A DNA stretch of 64,000 bases, from assembly GCA_964023275.1 (NCBI GenBank), contig OZ029918.1, positions 34,816,471-34,880,470 of the forward strand. Reading direction: 5' to 3'. This stretch comes from Norana najaformis (lineage: Eukaryota > Annelida > Clitellata > Crassiclitellata > Hormogastridae). Position 1 is the stretch's first letter. Every line of letters starts with the position of its first letter. This document shows, one piece after another, positions 1 to 11,345 of the stretch. The notes below the pieces were generated by a model, which saw only the letters and a list, made by a program, of their open reading frames with translations, was not told the DNA's origin and searched no databases. Both the position numbers and the translations under genes were made by a program.

Positions 1-401
1 TGAGTCAAATTTCTGAGTAACACCCAATCCGGAGAGAAGATATTAAAGTCCTGTTCTGAACTGAAGTGTATTGTAATTTATTGTATTGTTTTGCTGAATT
101 TATATAGCACCTGTTGAAAGCGTTAGCAGAAACAGGCGAGTCCTCATGCAACACATTGTAATCCTTTGATTGCTTCTTAGCACTGGTTGGAAGCATGGCC
201 ATGTAATGTAAGTTAAGGTAAGCTTAAGGTAAGGTAGGGTAAGTGTTAGGTAAGGTAGGGCAAGGCTAAGTAAATGGCACTGTTAGAAGGAGGCAATTTT
301 ACCATGACTGAGGTCTTGTTAACAATTTCTCACAAGCTTTTTCTATTACTTCAGTAACTTGATGTAAACCCTAGATTTCCTTATCAGTATACCTTACCTT
401 A
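1..401. other. Gene-free left edge
   Basis: No coding exon is recognised. Short GGTAAGG/GGTAGGG words recur at about 205-275. The 3' exons of the UNC93A-like gene were looked for here and not found, so they should lie left of the window. Confidence 0.5.
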
Positions 402-560
402 CCTAATTAATCAAGGCTTTTAAAACCTAATTAATCAGGGCTTTTAAAACCTAATTAATCAAGGCTTTTAAAGCCTAATTAATCAGGGCTTTTAAAACCT
501 AATTAATCAAGGCTTTTAAAGCCTAATTAATCAGGGCTTTTTACCTAATTAATCAAGGCG
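402..560. repeat. 24-bp AT-rich minisatellite
   Basis: About 6.5 tandem copies of a 24-bp unit containing CCTAATTAATCAAGGCTTTT. The units differ mainly at A/G in AAGG versus AGGG. The array ends with a truncated copy. Confidence 0.9.
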
Positions 561-1256
561 TTTTTGGAATGTTAGATATAATCATCTCACAATATTCGCA
601 GTGCTTTCTCTTACTCCACGCCGTGCAGTTTACCGGTTTCCGTGCCTACAAGCGCTAAACCCGTGAAGCCTAAAGCTGTTTAGTCCGTTGTCAAGATACG
701 GACTAACTAAGCCGAGACAAATCCGCGAATAACGACCGATAATTGCGAACGACGGTGAAAGCGAATGATGGCTCAGCATCAGCAGCTCAGGTGTAACATT
801 CACTGATGTATACTATATCAGTCGAAAAAGATTTTAATAACAATATAATAACAGAATATTGTATTCGATATGTTTATGTGCGAAACAAAATTTATTGTTT
901 TTATTGTGTGCTATTATAGGCTGCATACAGATTGTAGATTCTGTATCACAAACTGATGTAACTGAAAATGATCAGGATAAATAGAATAATTATATTACAA
1001 ATATGATATATATTATGATAAAATATAATTATATGTAAGTGTGTTGCATAATGATTGTATTTTAATGAAATACTATGTTACTTACATGTTTATTTAATAA
1101 TACGAAGTGATAGGCGCCAAAATTATACACTGAACAGCTTAAGCGGTGCCATATATTTGAAAAGAATGTCATGATGATGATCAGTCAAACGATTCAAATC
1201 TAAAGGATATTTAACCATAGAGAGAGATGGAGATAGAGATACCGATAGAGATAGAT
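561..1256. other. Non-coding stretch, AT-rich from about 790
   Basis: No exon, RNA gene or repeat family is recognised. The first 230 bases are balanced in composition and the rest is AT-rich. Confidence 0.4.
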
Positions 1257-1372
1257 AGAAATAGAGAGAGAGAGTGAGAGAGAAAGAGAGAGAGAAAAAG
1301 AGAGAAAGAGAGAGAGAGAAAGAGAAAGAGAAAGAGAAAGAAAGAGAGAAAAAGAGAGAGAGAAAGAGAGAG

Positions 1373-1405
<33 letters not shown>

Positions 1406-1556
1406 GAGACAGAAAGAGAAAGAGAGAGAAAAAAGAGAGACAGAAATAGAGAGAGAGAGAAAAAGAGAAAGAAAGAGAGAGAAAAAGAGAGAGACAGAGA
1501 CAGATAGAAATAGAGAGAGAGAAAAAAAGAAAGAAAGACAGACAGACAGACAGAGC
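1257..1556. repeat. GA-rich (GAGA/GAAA) microsatellite with GACA end
   Basis: Almost pure purine on the plus strand: GAGAGA and GAGAAA blocks for about 280 bases, ending in five GACA units. Open frames on both strands here are repeat translations (Arg/Glu/Lys or Ser/Leu/Phe only). It lies downstream of the last visible UNC93A-like exon. Confidence 0.95.
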
Positions 1557-1664
1557 ACGCTTATACCTGTTGCTATCTCCGTGTTGACGTGACTTATCGT
1601 CTGCAATATGTGTACATATCGTGCGTCGGACGTATACGGTTATACGTCTGTGATGAAGCTCTCC

Positions 1665-1700
1665 TGATGAGGCGCTATATAAATCTGTGATTGCAATTTT
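1665..1700 (+). mobile_element. Short retroelement 3'-end motif
   Basis: GAGGCGCTATATAAATCTG followed by TGATTGCAATT. The same core with an ATTACA-type tail recurs at 36293-36345 and in many other places. Read as the 3' end of a 5'-truncated SINE or LINE copy. Confidence 0.5.
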
Positions 1701-1736
1701 TCGTGCAAACATTCATACGACTTCTTGAATAAAGGT

Positions 1737-1905
1737 GACAATGCTGCTGCTAATGATGACGACGACGACGATGAAGATGATGATGATGATAATGACGATG
1801 ACTATGATGTTGACGATGACAATGACAATGATGACGACGATGACGATTATGACAATGATGACGATGACGATGACGAATACGATGATGATGATGATGATGA
1901 TGAGA
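1737..1905. repeat. (GAT/GAC)n trinucleotide array
   Basis: Mixed GATGAC trinucleotides, imperfect. The poly-Asp, poly-Met and poly-Ile/Val open frames are artefacts of the repeat. It starts about 40 bases after a retroelement 3'-end motif. Confidence 0.9.
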
Positions 1906-2019
1906 ACGACAAAAGAGGACGGCGACGACAAAGGTGATGATAACTATGAGAACGGCGACAACAACAACGTTAATTGTGCCTCCTACGATGCCCAGCCATA
2001 TGTAGACTCGCAGACTTAC

Positions 2020-2287
2020 TGTTGAGCTGAGTCTGCCAGATGGCATCGCAGAGTCCAAGACATGCGGCGACAACAAAGAACATCGGTTCGTCCTCGTGCG
2101 TCGGGCCCCAGGAGGCGAGGACGAGCAGGGTACCAGCGTTGAAGATGGCGCCGGAAGCGATGATGTACATCCGCTTGATATGCTTGGCCACGTGACCAAT
2201 GGCGATCGAAGTAACCGAGTTGACTGCGCCGAAGGACAGCATAACGACACCAATTTGGTGAATTCCAAGGGCACAGTTGATGTATGA
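2020..2287 (-). CDS. UNC93A: UNC93A-like protein, exon 2 (3' partial gene)
   Basis: This exon continues the protein begun at 8089 and encodes residues 393-481. It starts SYINCALGIHQIGVVML and ends in CDAIWQTQLN, both typical of UNC-93 proteins (ion-channel regulatory protein family, MFS-like fold), spanning roughly transmembrane helices 7-9. The acceptor is a pyrimidine-rich tract ending TTTCAG at 2288. The donor is a consensus GTAAGT starting at 2019. The incoming phase is 0 and fits exon 1 exactly; the outgoing phase is 1. The family normally has about 100 more residues with the last helices. No such exon is visible between 1 and 2019, so the gene runs off the left edge. Confidence 0.9.
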
Positions 2288-2432
2288 CTGAAACGACCAA
2301 AGGGAAGATGCATAGGGCTTTTTATTATACACACTCGGTGGGGGGCCCTGAGGGAACGCCTCATATCATTTGACCGTATTGTAATCGTTGTCAACCACTA
2401 TCTACAGCCAAATCCAGAACAATATGACGGCT

Positions 2433-2834
2433 TCAGTGACATTTTGACATGAATACTTTGTTTTCAGTGACATTTTGACATGAATACTTTATGACACGGT
2501 TTCCAGTGACATTTTGACATTAATACTTTGTTTTCAGTGACATTTTGACATGAATACTTTATGACACGGTTTCCAGTGACATTTTGACATGAATACTTTA
2601 TGACACGGTTTCCAGTGACATTTTGACATGAATACTTTATGACACGGTTTCCAGTGACATTTTGACATGAATACTTTATGACACGGTTTCCAGTGACATT
2701 TTGACATGAATACTTTGTTTTCAGTGACATTTTGACATGAATACTTTATGACACGGTTTCCAGTGACATTTTGACATAAATACTTTATGACACGGTTTCC
2801 AGTGACATTTTGACATTAATACTTTATGACACGT
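2433..2834. repeat. 39-bp minisatellite with 27-bp variants
   Basis: About ten tandem copies of a unit built on CAGTGACATTTTGACATGAA, with TACTTTATGACACGGTTTC in the long form. Shorter variants replace the ATGACACGG part with GTTTT. An isolated inverted copy (CATAAAGTATTCATGTCAA) lies at 2952-2970, next to the inverted repeat that follows. All of it is inside the UNC93A-like intron. Confidence 0.95.
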
Positions 2835-2995
2835 GACTGTTCAATATAGTTTTATTTTAAATATTCTGTTCATTTATTTGCTTCAACATTTTGCTGTCAT
2901 ATAGTATAATTCCGTTGCCATTAAATACAACCTGTATTGGACAGTCATATGTCATAAAGTATTCATGTCAAGATGTCATTGATACGGGCAGAGTT

Positions 2996-3431
2996 CACGA
3001 ATCGTAAAACGAGAACACTATTGCATAATAATGTCTGTGTTTACTATCAGTGCATGCTAAATATGAAGCTATGCCTCTGTGTAAAGGTTCGCAAGAACTG
3101 TTACCCGAGCTGGTTAAGTATTTGAGGGTTTGTTACTGTTCATTGTCAATAAATTAAACTTCCATGGTAGCGGAACTACGATGCGGAGACATGGATTCCA
3201 AGGAACAGTAGAGCCGATCAAAAACCCATGTCTCCACACCGTAGTTCCGCTATCATGAAAGTTTAATTTATCGATAATGTACAGTAACAAACCCCCAAAT
3301 GTTTAACCAGCTCGGGTAACAGTTCTTGCTAACCTCTACACGGGGAATAGTTTCATATTTAGCATGCACTGATGATAAACACGGACATTATTATGCACTA
3401 GTATTCTCGTTTTACGATTTGTAATTTCGTG
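2996..3431. repeat. 436-bp near-palindromic inverted repeat
   Basis: Arms of about 200 bases (2996-3195 and about 3230-3431) are reverse complements at roughly 85-90 percent by eye. Matching blocks include GCATGCTAAATATGAA, AACTGTTACCCGAGCTGGTT and GATAAATTAAACTTTCATG. The loop is only a few tens of bases. The termini are CACGAA/TTCGTG. No open frame or transposase is present. Family knowledge suggests a foldback or MITE-type element; no target-site duplication was confirmed. Confidence 0.85.
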
Positions 3432-3630
3432 AAATTACCCTCTGGCCGGCAGGTGTGTAGTTTCTGTTTACCGAAGCCGTGTCATAACGAAGATGATTAG
3501 AGTCGCCCTCCCCCTTTGTCGAGGCGTCGGACGGGCACCACCGGCCAGTAGACCGATATAAAATATAATTAATTGTCAGGCGGTGGCATGAATTAGAGAG
3601 TGTAATTAATTATTGAATGCTGCATTGATT

Positions 3631-4026
3631 TGTCTTGTTTTGGTCTCATTCTTTGTCTCATTGTGTCTTGTTCTTTGTCTTATTTTGTCTCATTCATTAT
3701 CTCGTTTTGTCTTATTCTTTGTCTTAGTTTGTCTCATTCTTTGTTTTATTGTGTCTTATTCTTTGTCTTAGTTAGTCTTATTCTTTGTCTTAGTTTGTCT
3801 TATAGTTTGTCTTATTTTGTCTAATTCTTTGTCTTATGTTGTCTTATGTTGTCTTATTCTTTGTCTCATTTTGTCTCATTCTTTGTCTCATTTTGGCTTA
3901 TTCGTTGTCTTATTCGGTCTCATTCTTTATCTCATTTTGTCTCATTCTTTGTCTCATTGTTTCTCATTCTGTCTCATTGTTTGTCTCATTTTGTCTCATT
4001 CTTTGTCTTATTTTGTCTCATTCTTT
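3631..4026. repeat. Minisatellite of TTTGTCTCATTC/TTTGTCTTATT units
   Basis: Irregular tandem array of TTTGTCTCATT and TTTGTCTTATTC words in alternating pairs, about 400 bases. The Leu/Ser/Phe-rich frames are repeat translations. Confidence 0.9.
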
Positions 4027-4261
4027 TCAGAGTGTTTTTATTGCAAGATTATTCAGAAACTCAGCTAACCAGGATTTATGAACGTAAGCGTACGTAATAG
4101 ATTTTATAGCGCCAGTATTTTTATCAGCAGCATTATTATGAGTTTCCGGAAACCGTTTTATTAATTGGAGATTTTTTCTTCGGAAATCAAAATCAAGACT
4201 TTGACGTCAAGAAAATCAAAATTGCCCTACAGTCGTAAAGTAAGGAATGAAAAAATTATAT

Positions 4262-4705
4262 TGCTAGCTCCTTCCTCCCCATCCTTATCATCATCCACCT
4301 CTTCTTCTTCTTCTTCCTCCTCCTCCTCCTCTTCTTCTTCTTCTTCTTCTTCCCCTCCTCCTCCTCTTCATCATCCTTCTCCTCCACCTCTTCTTCCGCC
4401 CTTTCTTCTCATCTTCTTCACACTTTGATTCCTCCTACTCTTTCTCTTTTCCTCCTCTTCTTTCACCTTTACCCTCCGCCACTTCTGCTGCCTCCTCCTC
4501 TCCCTTCTGCTCTTCTTTCTTCTTTTCTCCTCCTCTTCATTCCTTTCCATCCTCCTCCTCTTCTTTGTTCTCCTCCTTCTCCTGTTCTGCTTTCTTCTCC
4601 TCTTCTTCCTGATCTTCTTCCTGAACCTACTCTTCTCCTTCCTCCTCCTTCTCTTCTTCCTCTTCCTCTTCTTCCTCCTTTTCTTCTTCTTCAGTCTTAT
4701 TCTTG
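4262..4705. repeat. Polypyrimidine tract (TCC/TTC)n
   Basis: More than 400 bases of almost uninterrupted C/T on the plus strand, so G/A on the transcribed strand of the UNC93A-like intron. Degenerate TCC, TTC and CTC triplets. Confidence 0.9.
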
Positions 4706-4868
4706 CTTCTGTTCTTTCACTTACTCACTTTTAAGGATGCTCAAAGCATTGAGCTCCTGCGCAAAAGGGTTTATGGCCGGAAGAGGAAAGTTACAAGAGT
4801 TTTATTTCCAATAATAGCTCCTCGCTTTCCTTCCCTCATATCTCCTCCGATCTGTGTCGCTCTCTATC

Positions 4869-5686
4869 TCCGTCTGTCCTTCTGCCTGCCTGCCTGCCTG
4901 CCTGTCTGTATGTCTGTCTGTGTGTCTCTGTATGTCTGTCTGTCTGTGTGTCTGTGTCTGTGTGTGTGTCTGTCTGTGTCTGTATGTCTGTCTGTCTGTA
5001 AGTGTGTCCGCGTGTCTGTGTGTCTGTCTGTAAGTGTGTCCGCGTGTCTGTGTGTCTGTCTGTGTCTGTCTGTGTGTCTGTGTGTGTCTGTATGTCTGCC
5101 TGTCTGCCTGTCTGCCTGTCTGCCTGTCTATGTGTGTGTCTGTCTGTCTGTCGGTCTGTCTGTCGGTCTGTCTGTACCGTTACAATGCTTTCTGCTATCG
5201 TGTGTTCTACGGCTGAGGGCGTAGTAGACTTTGGACCGTGAATCTCATCATTCCTCCTCTGTCTCTGTCTGTTTCTGTCTCTGTCTGTCTATCTGTCTGT
5301 CTTTCTGTCTGTCTCTCTCTCTTTATGTACACTGGCAACATCTGGCACGACTTCTGGCGATCAGCGTATCCACGCAAACACATAGATAAACAGACAGACG
5401 GACACAAACACAGGCATTGGCACACACTGGCGCCACCACACGAACGCTCGTTCACCAGCGCCATCTGTCATCTGGTCCTTTGTCTAATCACGTACGAACG
5501 GAGCTCTGCTCTGCGCATGTCTTCGTACAACTACATCAGCCAATCAAGCACACGAGAACGTACAACCTCACATAAATACACATCTCTAGGCATAAATAAA
5601 TATATATATATACATGTACGTTTTATATATATTTATATACATGTAGTATATGGTAGTCCGGAAGTCTATAACATATATATACATAT

Positions 5687-5753
<67 letters not shown>

Positions 5754-6105
5754 AAGAGAGGGTGGGGAGAGATTATTAGTTACAAGTAGTTAAATCAGAT
5801 GTCTAGCAATTATAGACAAGGATTTTTGACTGAAGTAAACATCGTAGGTTCGCTTCTCTGCCTGCCTGCCTGCCTGCCTGTCTGTATGCCTGCCTGTCTG
5901 CCTGACTGTCTGCCTGTTTGTCTGCCATCCTGCCTGCTTGCCTACCTGTCTGCCTGTATGTCTGCCTGCTTGCCTGTATGTCTGTCCGTCCGTCTGTCTG
6001 TCCATCTGTCTGTCTGCCTGTCTCTCTGCCTGCCTGTCTGTCTGTTCGTTCGTCCGTCTGTCTGTCTGTCTGTCTGTCCGTCCGTCTGTCTGTCACTGTC
6101 TTTTA
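4869..6105. repeat. TGTC/TGCC/ACAG microsatellite cluster
   Basis: Tetranucleotide arrays at 4869-5180 (TGTC with TGTG and TGCC), 5253-5325 (TCTG), 5684-5750 (ACAG, about 15 perfect units, opposite strand) and 5858-6095 (TGCC then TGTC). The unique spacer at 5330-5680 has no recognised gene. Arrays of opposite orientation in one intron could pair. Confidence 0.9.
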
Positions 6106-6384
6106 CTCTGGCTCCTCTATCTCTTACAATCAGTCAGTCGGTCTGTTTGTGCGCTTGTTTCTCTGTTTGATGGTCATTCTTTAGAAACGCGTATCATGCA
6201 TTTGGACTTCCTTCCTCCATCTTTCCAGCTCCAATTAGTTGTCTTCCTGATAGAAAAAAGTCCGTCTCTGATCTTGTCTGATCCTCTCATCGGTTTGCCT
6301 ACGCCATGAAACACAAGCACGTTCTGAACACCCCTCCTCACACATACGGGCACACATACAAGCAAACAGACATCCAAGTATACT

Positions 6385-6898
6385 TACACACACAATGTTA
6401 TCTTATTTCTCCTCTTCATCTGCTTCCTCTTCTCTTTCTTCGTTCTTCTTCTCCTCTTCTTCCTCATTTTATTTTCCCATTCCTCCTCATTATTTGTCCC
6501 TCTTTAATTCTCTTACCTCATTCTCCTTATCTCAATCCTCGTCCTCCTCTCTTAGCTTTCACGCTTCCTCCTGTTTTTCTCCTATTCCTCCGTTTCCTCT
6601 CCGCCTCCTCCTATACTTACTATGCCTCTTATTCCTCCTTTTCCGTTCCATCGTCCTACTTTTCATCTTTCTCCTTTTCTCAATCTTCTTAATCATTTTC
6701 TTCATCATCTGCTTTCTCCTCCGCTTCCTCATTCTCCTATTTCTCTTCCCCTTCTTCTTCCTCCTCTTCTTTCTCTTTCCCCTCTTCTTCCTTCTCCTCT
6801 TCCTCTTCCCTTCTTCCTCCTCATCTTTCTCTTCCCCTTCTTCCTCCTCATCCTCTTTCTCTTCCCCTTCTCCTTCCTCTTCCTCCAGCTTCTGCTTG
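6385..6898. repeat. Polypyrimidine tract next to a splice donor
   Basis: About 510 bases of C/T-rich DNA (TCC, TTC, CTCTTCC). On the minus strand it is purine-rich and begins about 15 bases after the donor of UNC93A-like exon 1. Frames read through it into the exon are artefacts. Confidence 0.9.
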
Positions 6899-6913
6899 GC
6901 CAGATGGTCCTAC

Positions 6914-8126
6914 CTTAGTGAAGTCAGTGATGACAAAGCCTTGTTGGAATCCGACGAAGAACACCAGTGGAGCCAAACCTTGCAGTCGGGCGTCCTTCAT
7001 CATTCTCACCGTTGCCATCAGCAACTGCCTCGTCGCAAGACCTCCCTCAATCACCACGACACCCTCATCCCCTTCCTCCACCACCCCTCCTCCACTTCCG
7101 GCGTCCAGCTTCCGGTCGAGAAGCACAACCGGAAGTACAACCGACAGGACGACACAGGCGGCCTCTACCAACAACAGCCAGGTGCGCGCGTTCGGCGGCA
7201 GCGGGGCGGCGTGGTGGGGCACGTTCTCGTCACCCGCGAAGTCCGTCGGATTGCAGTCACGGGCCCCACAGTAGGACTGTGTGCAGGACCGGTTACGCCT
7301 GGCCAGGTGGAGCGTGTCGTTGTCGGCCGACAGCGACACGGCCGAGATGAGGCTCCCCCAGACTTGACTGCTCTGCATCAGGCCGACGAAGACGCCGTTG
7401 AAGCGGTTCACCGTCGACTCGGGCAGCTCGCGGATCGTCTGCGCGTAGCGGATCGATAGGGTCGTCAGGTAGGCCGACTGGGCCGTCCAGAGGGGCCCAG
7501 CGACGCAGCCGAAGAGAAGGGAGGCGGGCACGAGGAGGAAGTCCCGCGGGTAGAAGTTGGCCGCTACGAGAACGAGGTAGAGGGAGTAGGCAGCAACGAT
7601 GGTCCACTTCGCCCCCAAGAGGGCGATGACGGACGGGGCGAGGAAGCAGGATAGCAGCATCGTGGCGTACATACACCCGAGGGAAGTCACCCCGACCCCC
7701 CGGTGAGGGTTGAGGCTGCTCTGGAGGTTCTGAAGAGACGTGAAGGCGGTGAGCCATAGCATGCAACCGCAGCTCAGTACCACAAGATTCTTCAGAGCGC
7801 GACATCTGTTCAGTCGTTGTCGTGTTCCACTTGGTTCCTGTTCGTCGTAGGAACCGCGTTCCGTCGTTGTCGAAAATGATCCAGCCAGTCGCAGCGGAAC
7901 TACGGAAGGACGCCGGTCCGCAATCGGCGACTTCTGGGAGAACTGGACGTCGTGGAGGTAGGACGGAAATCCGTTGTTGAACGGTCTGCTCTCGGATGGG
8001 TTGAACTTCCGGTTTTGTCCTGCGTCCATCGACCGGAAGTCGGCGAAGGCGTCGCGAGCAGACCGGATGTTGCCCTGCGTCGCTTCCATCAGTCTAGATG
8101 ATCGTGCGCCGGAAGTGAGGAACGAT
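6914..8126 (-). CDS. UNC93A: UNC93A-like membrane protein, exon 1
   Basis: Codes 392 residues from ATG at 8089. UNC-93 proteins are MFS-fold multi-pass membrane proteins; worm UNC-93 modulates a K+ channel, while UNC93A function is poorly defined. Visible: a 100-residue hydrophilic, Ser/Arg-rich N-terminus, then a helix at 101-120 with the LQSSL motif after it, GPLWTAQSAYLT at 188-199 (family hallmark), SSQVWGSLIS at 230-239, a luminal loop with sequons N247 and N256 and Cys 259/264/269, a helix at 303-324, a Gly/Glu/Val linker, and GFQQGFVITDFTK at 380-392. The donor is AAG|GTAGGA (GT at 6913-6912), phase 0. A CT-rich stretch ending CGGCAG puts the likely exon start at 8126, giving a 37-base leader. 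The N-terminus is much longer than in vertebrate UNC93A, so a later start cannot be excluded. Confidence 0.9.
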
Positions 8127-8454
8127 CTGCCGAAGGAGGAGAGAGGAATCGAGAAGAAAGACCCGGATGTGAATCGTGAGTGGGTCGTCAGTCGGTCGTG
8201 CTAAGGAAGACGGAAGTGTCCTGTGGGCTGACATCTGTCGACGACAAAAGAAAACATCAATTGAGATGCAGCTATCGTTCGGGACGTCAAAGAACACAAA
8301 CAAGACACCAATCAGAAACGACACAGAACCATCGCATCAGCATCAGTACCAGCACCCAAGGGCCTCTTATCTTCCATCACCGATGCGCCAAGATACCCAT
8401 CCACACCGCGCCAACTCTACAAGTTCCCAAACATCACCATATCTACCATTACAT

Positions 8455-9415
8455 AACATAGCATAGCATAACATAACAAACATAACATAACAAACGTTAC
8501 ATAACATAACATTAAAAATACAACATTAAAAACATAACATTAAACACATAACATTACAAACAGAACATAACAAACATAACATAACATTAAAAACATAACA
8601 TGACATTAAAAGCATAACATAACATATCGTATTGCGCCACAATATTGACATCTTCAGCGATCTACCATTATCTACCATTACCATGCACCGCTTTAGCTAC
8701 CAATACCCAAGCGCCAACCACCATCACGCCGCACCCATGCGCCGCTTCATTCATCTTCAGAGACGGCGCCAATGCTGCAAAATATTGCCGTCGACTGCAC
8801 TTTAGGCTGCACGTACTGAAGTGACGAATCCATGGCACCAAATGATGCAAAGGTGCCAAAGCCCTGCAGCAGCAGCAGCAGCAGCACCGTCCGCATCGTC
8901 ATCAGATGCGTCTTCAGCAGCAACATTGACAGCATCTTCCGCCGAAGCCGAACGCAGCAACGGCGGATGCCGCGTAGAGCTTTCGCTGAAGATGTCAATA
9001 TTCTGGCGCAATGCGATATATTATGTTATGGTTTTCATGTTATGGTATGCTTGTTATGTTATGGTTTTAATGTTATGGTATGTTTGTTATGTTATGGTTT
9101 TAATGTTATGGTATGTTTGTTATGTTATTTTGTTATGTCATGTTATGTTTTTAATGTTATGCTATGTTTTTATTCTTATGTTATGCTATGTTTGTTGTGT
9201 TATGTTTGTAATGTCATGATATGGTTTTAATGTTATGTTATGTTTATTATGTTATGTTTGTAATGTTGTGTAATGTTATGTGTTTAATGTTTTGTTTTGT
9301 TTTGAATGTTATGTTATGTTTGTTATGTTATGTTAGGTTTTTAATGCTATGTTATGTTTTAATGTGATCTTATGTGCTTAATGTTATATTATGTTTTCAA
9401 TGTTATGTTATGTTT
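8455..9415. repeat. Foldback-type inverted repeat with ATAACAT satellite arms
   Basis: The left arm (8455-8660) is CATAACATAACATTAAAAA-type tandem repeats, then ATTGCGCCACAATATTGACA and TCTTCAGCGA. The right arm (8985-9415) is the reverse complement: TCGCTGAAGATGTCAATATT, TGGCGCAATGCGATAT, then TATGTTATGGTTTTAATG repeats. The 325-base centre has a (CAG)6 run and no credible gene. Long inverted repeats made of short tandem units are the known structure of foldback (FB-like) elements. It lies just upstream of the UNC93A-like first exon. Confidence 0.75.
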
Positions 9416-10344
9416 GCTTGCTTTTTGCCAGCAAGCGAAGGTTTCAAAATTGTTCGGAATGTAAAGGCCAGTTTGTTTTTCCGAATTTAAAACTAAGGGT
9501 TAAGAAACAAAAACAAAAATGCTGCCATTAAAACCATCTTAGAAACTCTATTTCAACGCTAAATGGGAATAGGTTAACTAACGAGTAAAATCCGATAGAC
9601 CTAAAACCCGGCACAGCTGCTGGTTGTTACTGCATCCCGTGCGCTTTATTCGTAGCGATCGAGACGCCAGCTGAGTTTTGTTGGCGGTCATTGCTGGGAC
9701 GTAATGGAAATGGAATTGTGCAGAAATATCAATGACGCATATAATGACACGTGGCTCTGTTTGTCTGTCTGCTTGTCTGTCTGCCTGTATGTCTGGTCCT
9801 GTCTACGTTTCATTCGCCAACATCTTCGCTAGTAGTCCTTTCAGTATGCCCGTCTCTCTTCTGCTGCCTCCCAATATCTCATCGCGTGTTGGTTAGAAGA
9901 TAATTAAGCCAGTTAGTATGAGCCAGCGAGCGAGTTAGCGAGCAGGCGAGCCAGCCAGCTAGTCCCTCCCTCCCTCCCTCCCTCCCTCCCTCGGTCTGTC
10001 GATCAGTAGGTCAGTCAGTCAGTCAATCAGTGAATGTTGCAAGCCTGACTGCCTTTCTGTCTCTCCCGTCTGTCTGTCTGTCTGTCTGTCTCGGTTGGAC
10101 CTTGAGGTTTACCGGTTGGCTGGCAAAGCGTTGGAGTGTGTTATGTCGACTGAAGAGAGATAAATTGCCTTCTAGCTAACAAACGAATGACTCGCTGAGC
10201 GACAGATGTCGCCTCTGTAGGCTTCGGCTGAAGCGAGTTCTCCCGGTATCCATCGTTCAGCCGACGCCCAATCAGCTTAACGAATGAGAGAAGAAGGGAT
10301 CGAACGAAAAAATGCATAATAATGAACGACGTAATGGTTCGTTG
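9416..10344. other. Gene-free stretch with short tetranucleotide runs
   Basis: No exon recognised. CCCT (9963-9991), CAGT (10001-10030) and GTCT (10065-10091) runs lie in otherwise unique sequence. Confidence 0.5.
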
Positions 10345-10430
10345 ATCGTGTGAAAAATGCATACATACACACGTGAATGTCATGCATGCATACATGAATA
10401 CATATATGAATACATACATACATACATACA

Positions 10431-10461
<31 letters not shown>

Positions 10462-10680
10462 GCATACATACATATGCGTACATACATACATACATACATA
10501 AAAGTACATACATACATACATATACACACATACATACTTACATACATACATACATATATACATACATACATATAAACATACACACATGCATACATACATA
10601 AATACATACACATACATGCATGCATACATGCATACGTACACACATACAAACATACACACAAATACAAACATACATACATA
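10345..10680. repeat. (ACAT)n microsatellite
   Basis: About 330 bases of ACAT/TACA tetranucleotides with scattered ATAT, GCAT and CACA variants. Tyr/Met/Cys/Val or Thr/His/Ile open frames here are artefacts. Confidence 0.95.
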
Positions 10681-10994
10681 CGCTAACTACTGAAACAAAT
10701 GCATTGATGTAGAGCTATATAGAAAAAGGAGAGGCGATGACTGCAGCCCAGAGGGGTTTCAGTAGGCATCTGTGAATAACGGCTACTTAGTGGCGGCTGG
10801 CGGTGATTATGGTTTCGTGGTTGCAGAGGCGGGAGTTGTTTAAGCAGGAGAGAATCTATTTCCATCAGAACACGACGACTGTGCATGATAGAAAAACCAG
10901 AACAGCGACTGTTGATTAGATCGAAAGATAATTGTTTCCTATCTGAGACGGTGACAGCCAGACAGACTGATGGGGACAGAGGAGGAGCAAAACG

Positions 10995-11345
10995 AGAGAG
11001 AGAGAGAGAGATCGAGAGAGAGAGAGAGGAAAGAAAGAGATAGATAGAGATAAAGAAAGAGAGATAGAGATAAAGAAAGAGAGAGATAGAGAGACAGACA
11101 GAGAGAGACAGACAGAGACAGACAGACAGACAGACAGAAAAATGAGAGAGAGATAGCTAGACGCAGGGAGAGAAGCAGATGCAGAGGCAGATACACTGAC
11201 AGCCATTGGGATAGAGAATGACAGCAAAGACAAGAGAATGTGTGAAAGAGAGAGACAGACAGACAGACAGAGACAGAGACAGAAATACAGAAACAGACAG
11301 AGACAGAGAGAAGAGTAAAGATACAGACAGAAACACAGACATTAC
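10995..11345. repeat. GAGA/GACA purine-rich array
   Basis: GAGAGA, GATAGA and GACAGA blocks over 350 bases, interrupted by unique sequence at about 11155-11245. The 11346-11690 region that follows holds no supported gene. Confidence 0.9.

Noticed and set aside
1970-2019. Extension of the UNC93A-like exon 2 frame to a stop at 1970
   Set aside because: A consensus donor GTAAGT starts at 2019 and family similarity ends at that point.
6395-7459. 354-codon plus-strand frame overlapping the UNC93A-like exon
   Set aside because: The first half is a polypyrimidine tract and the rest is antisense to the UNC93A-like coding exon.
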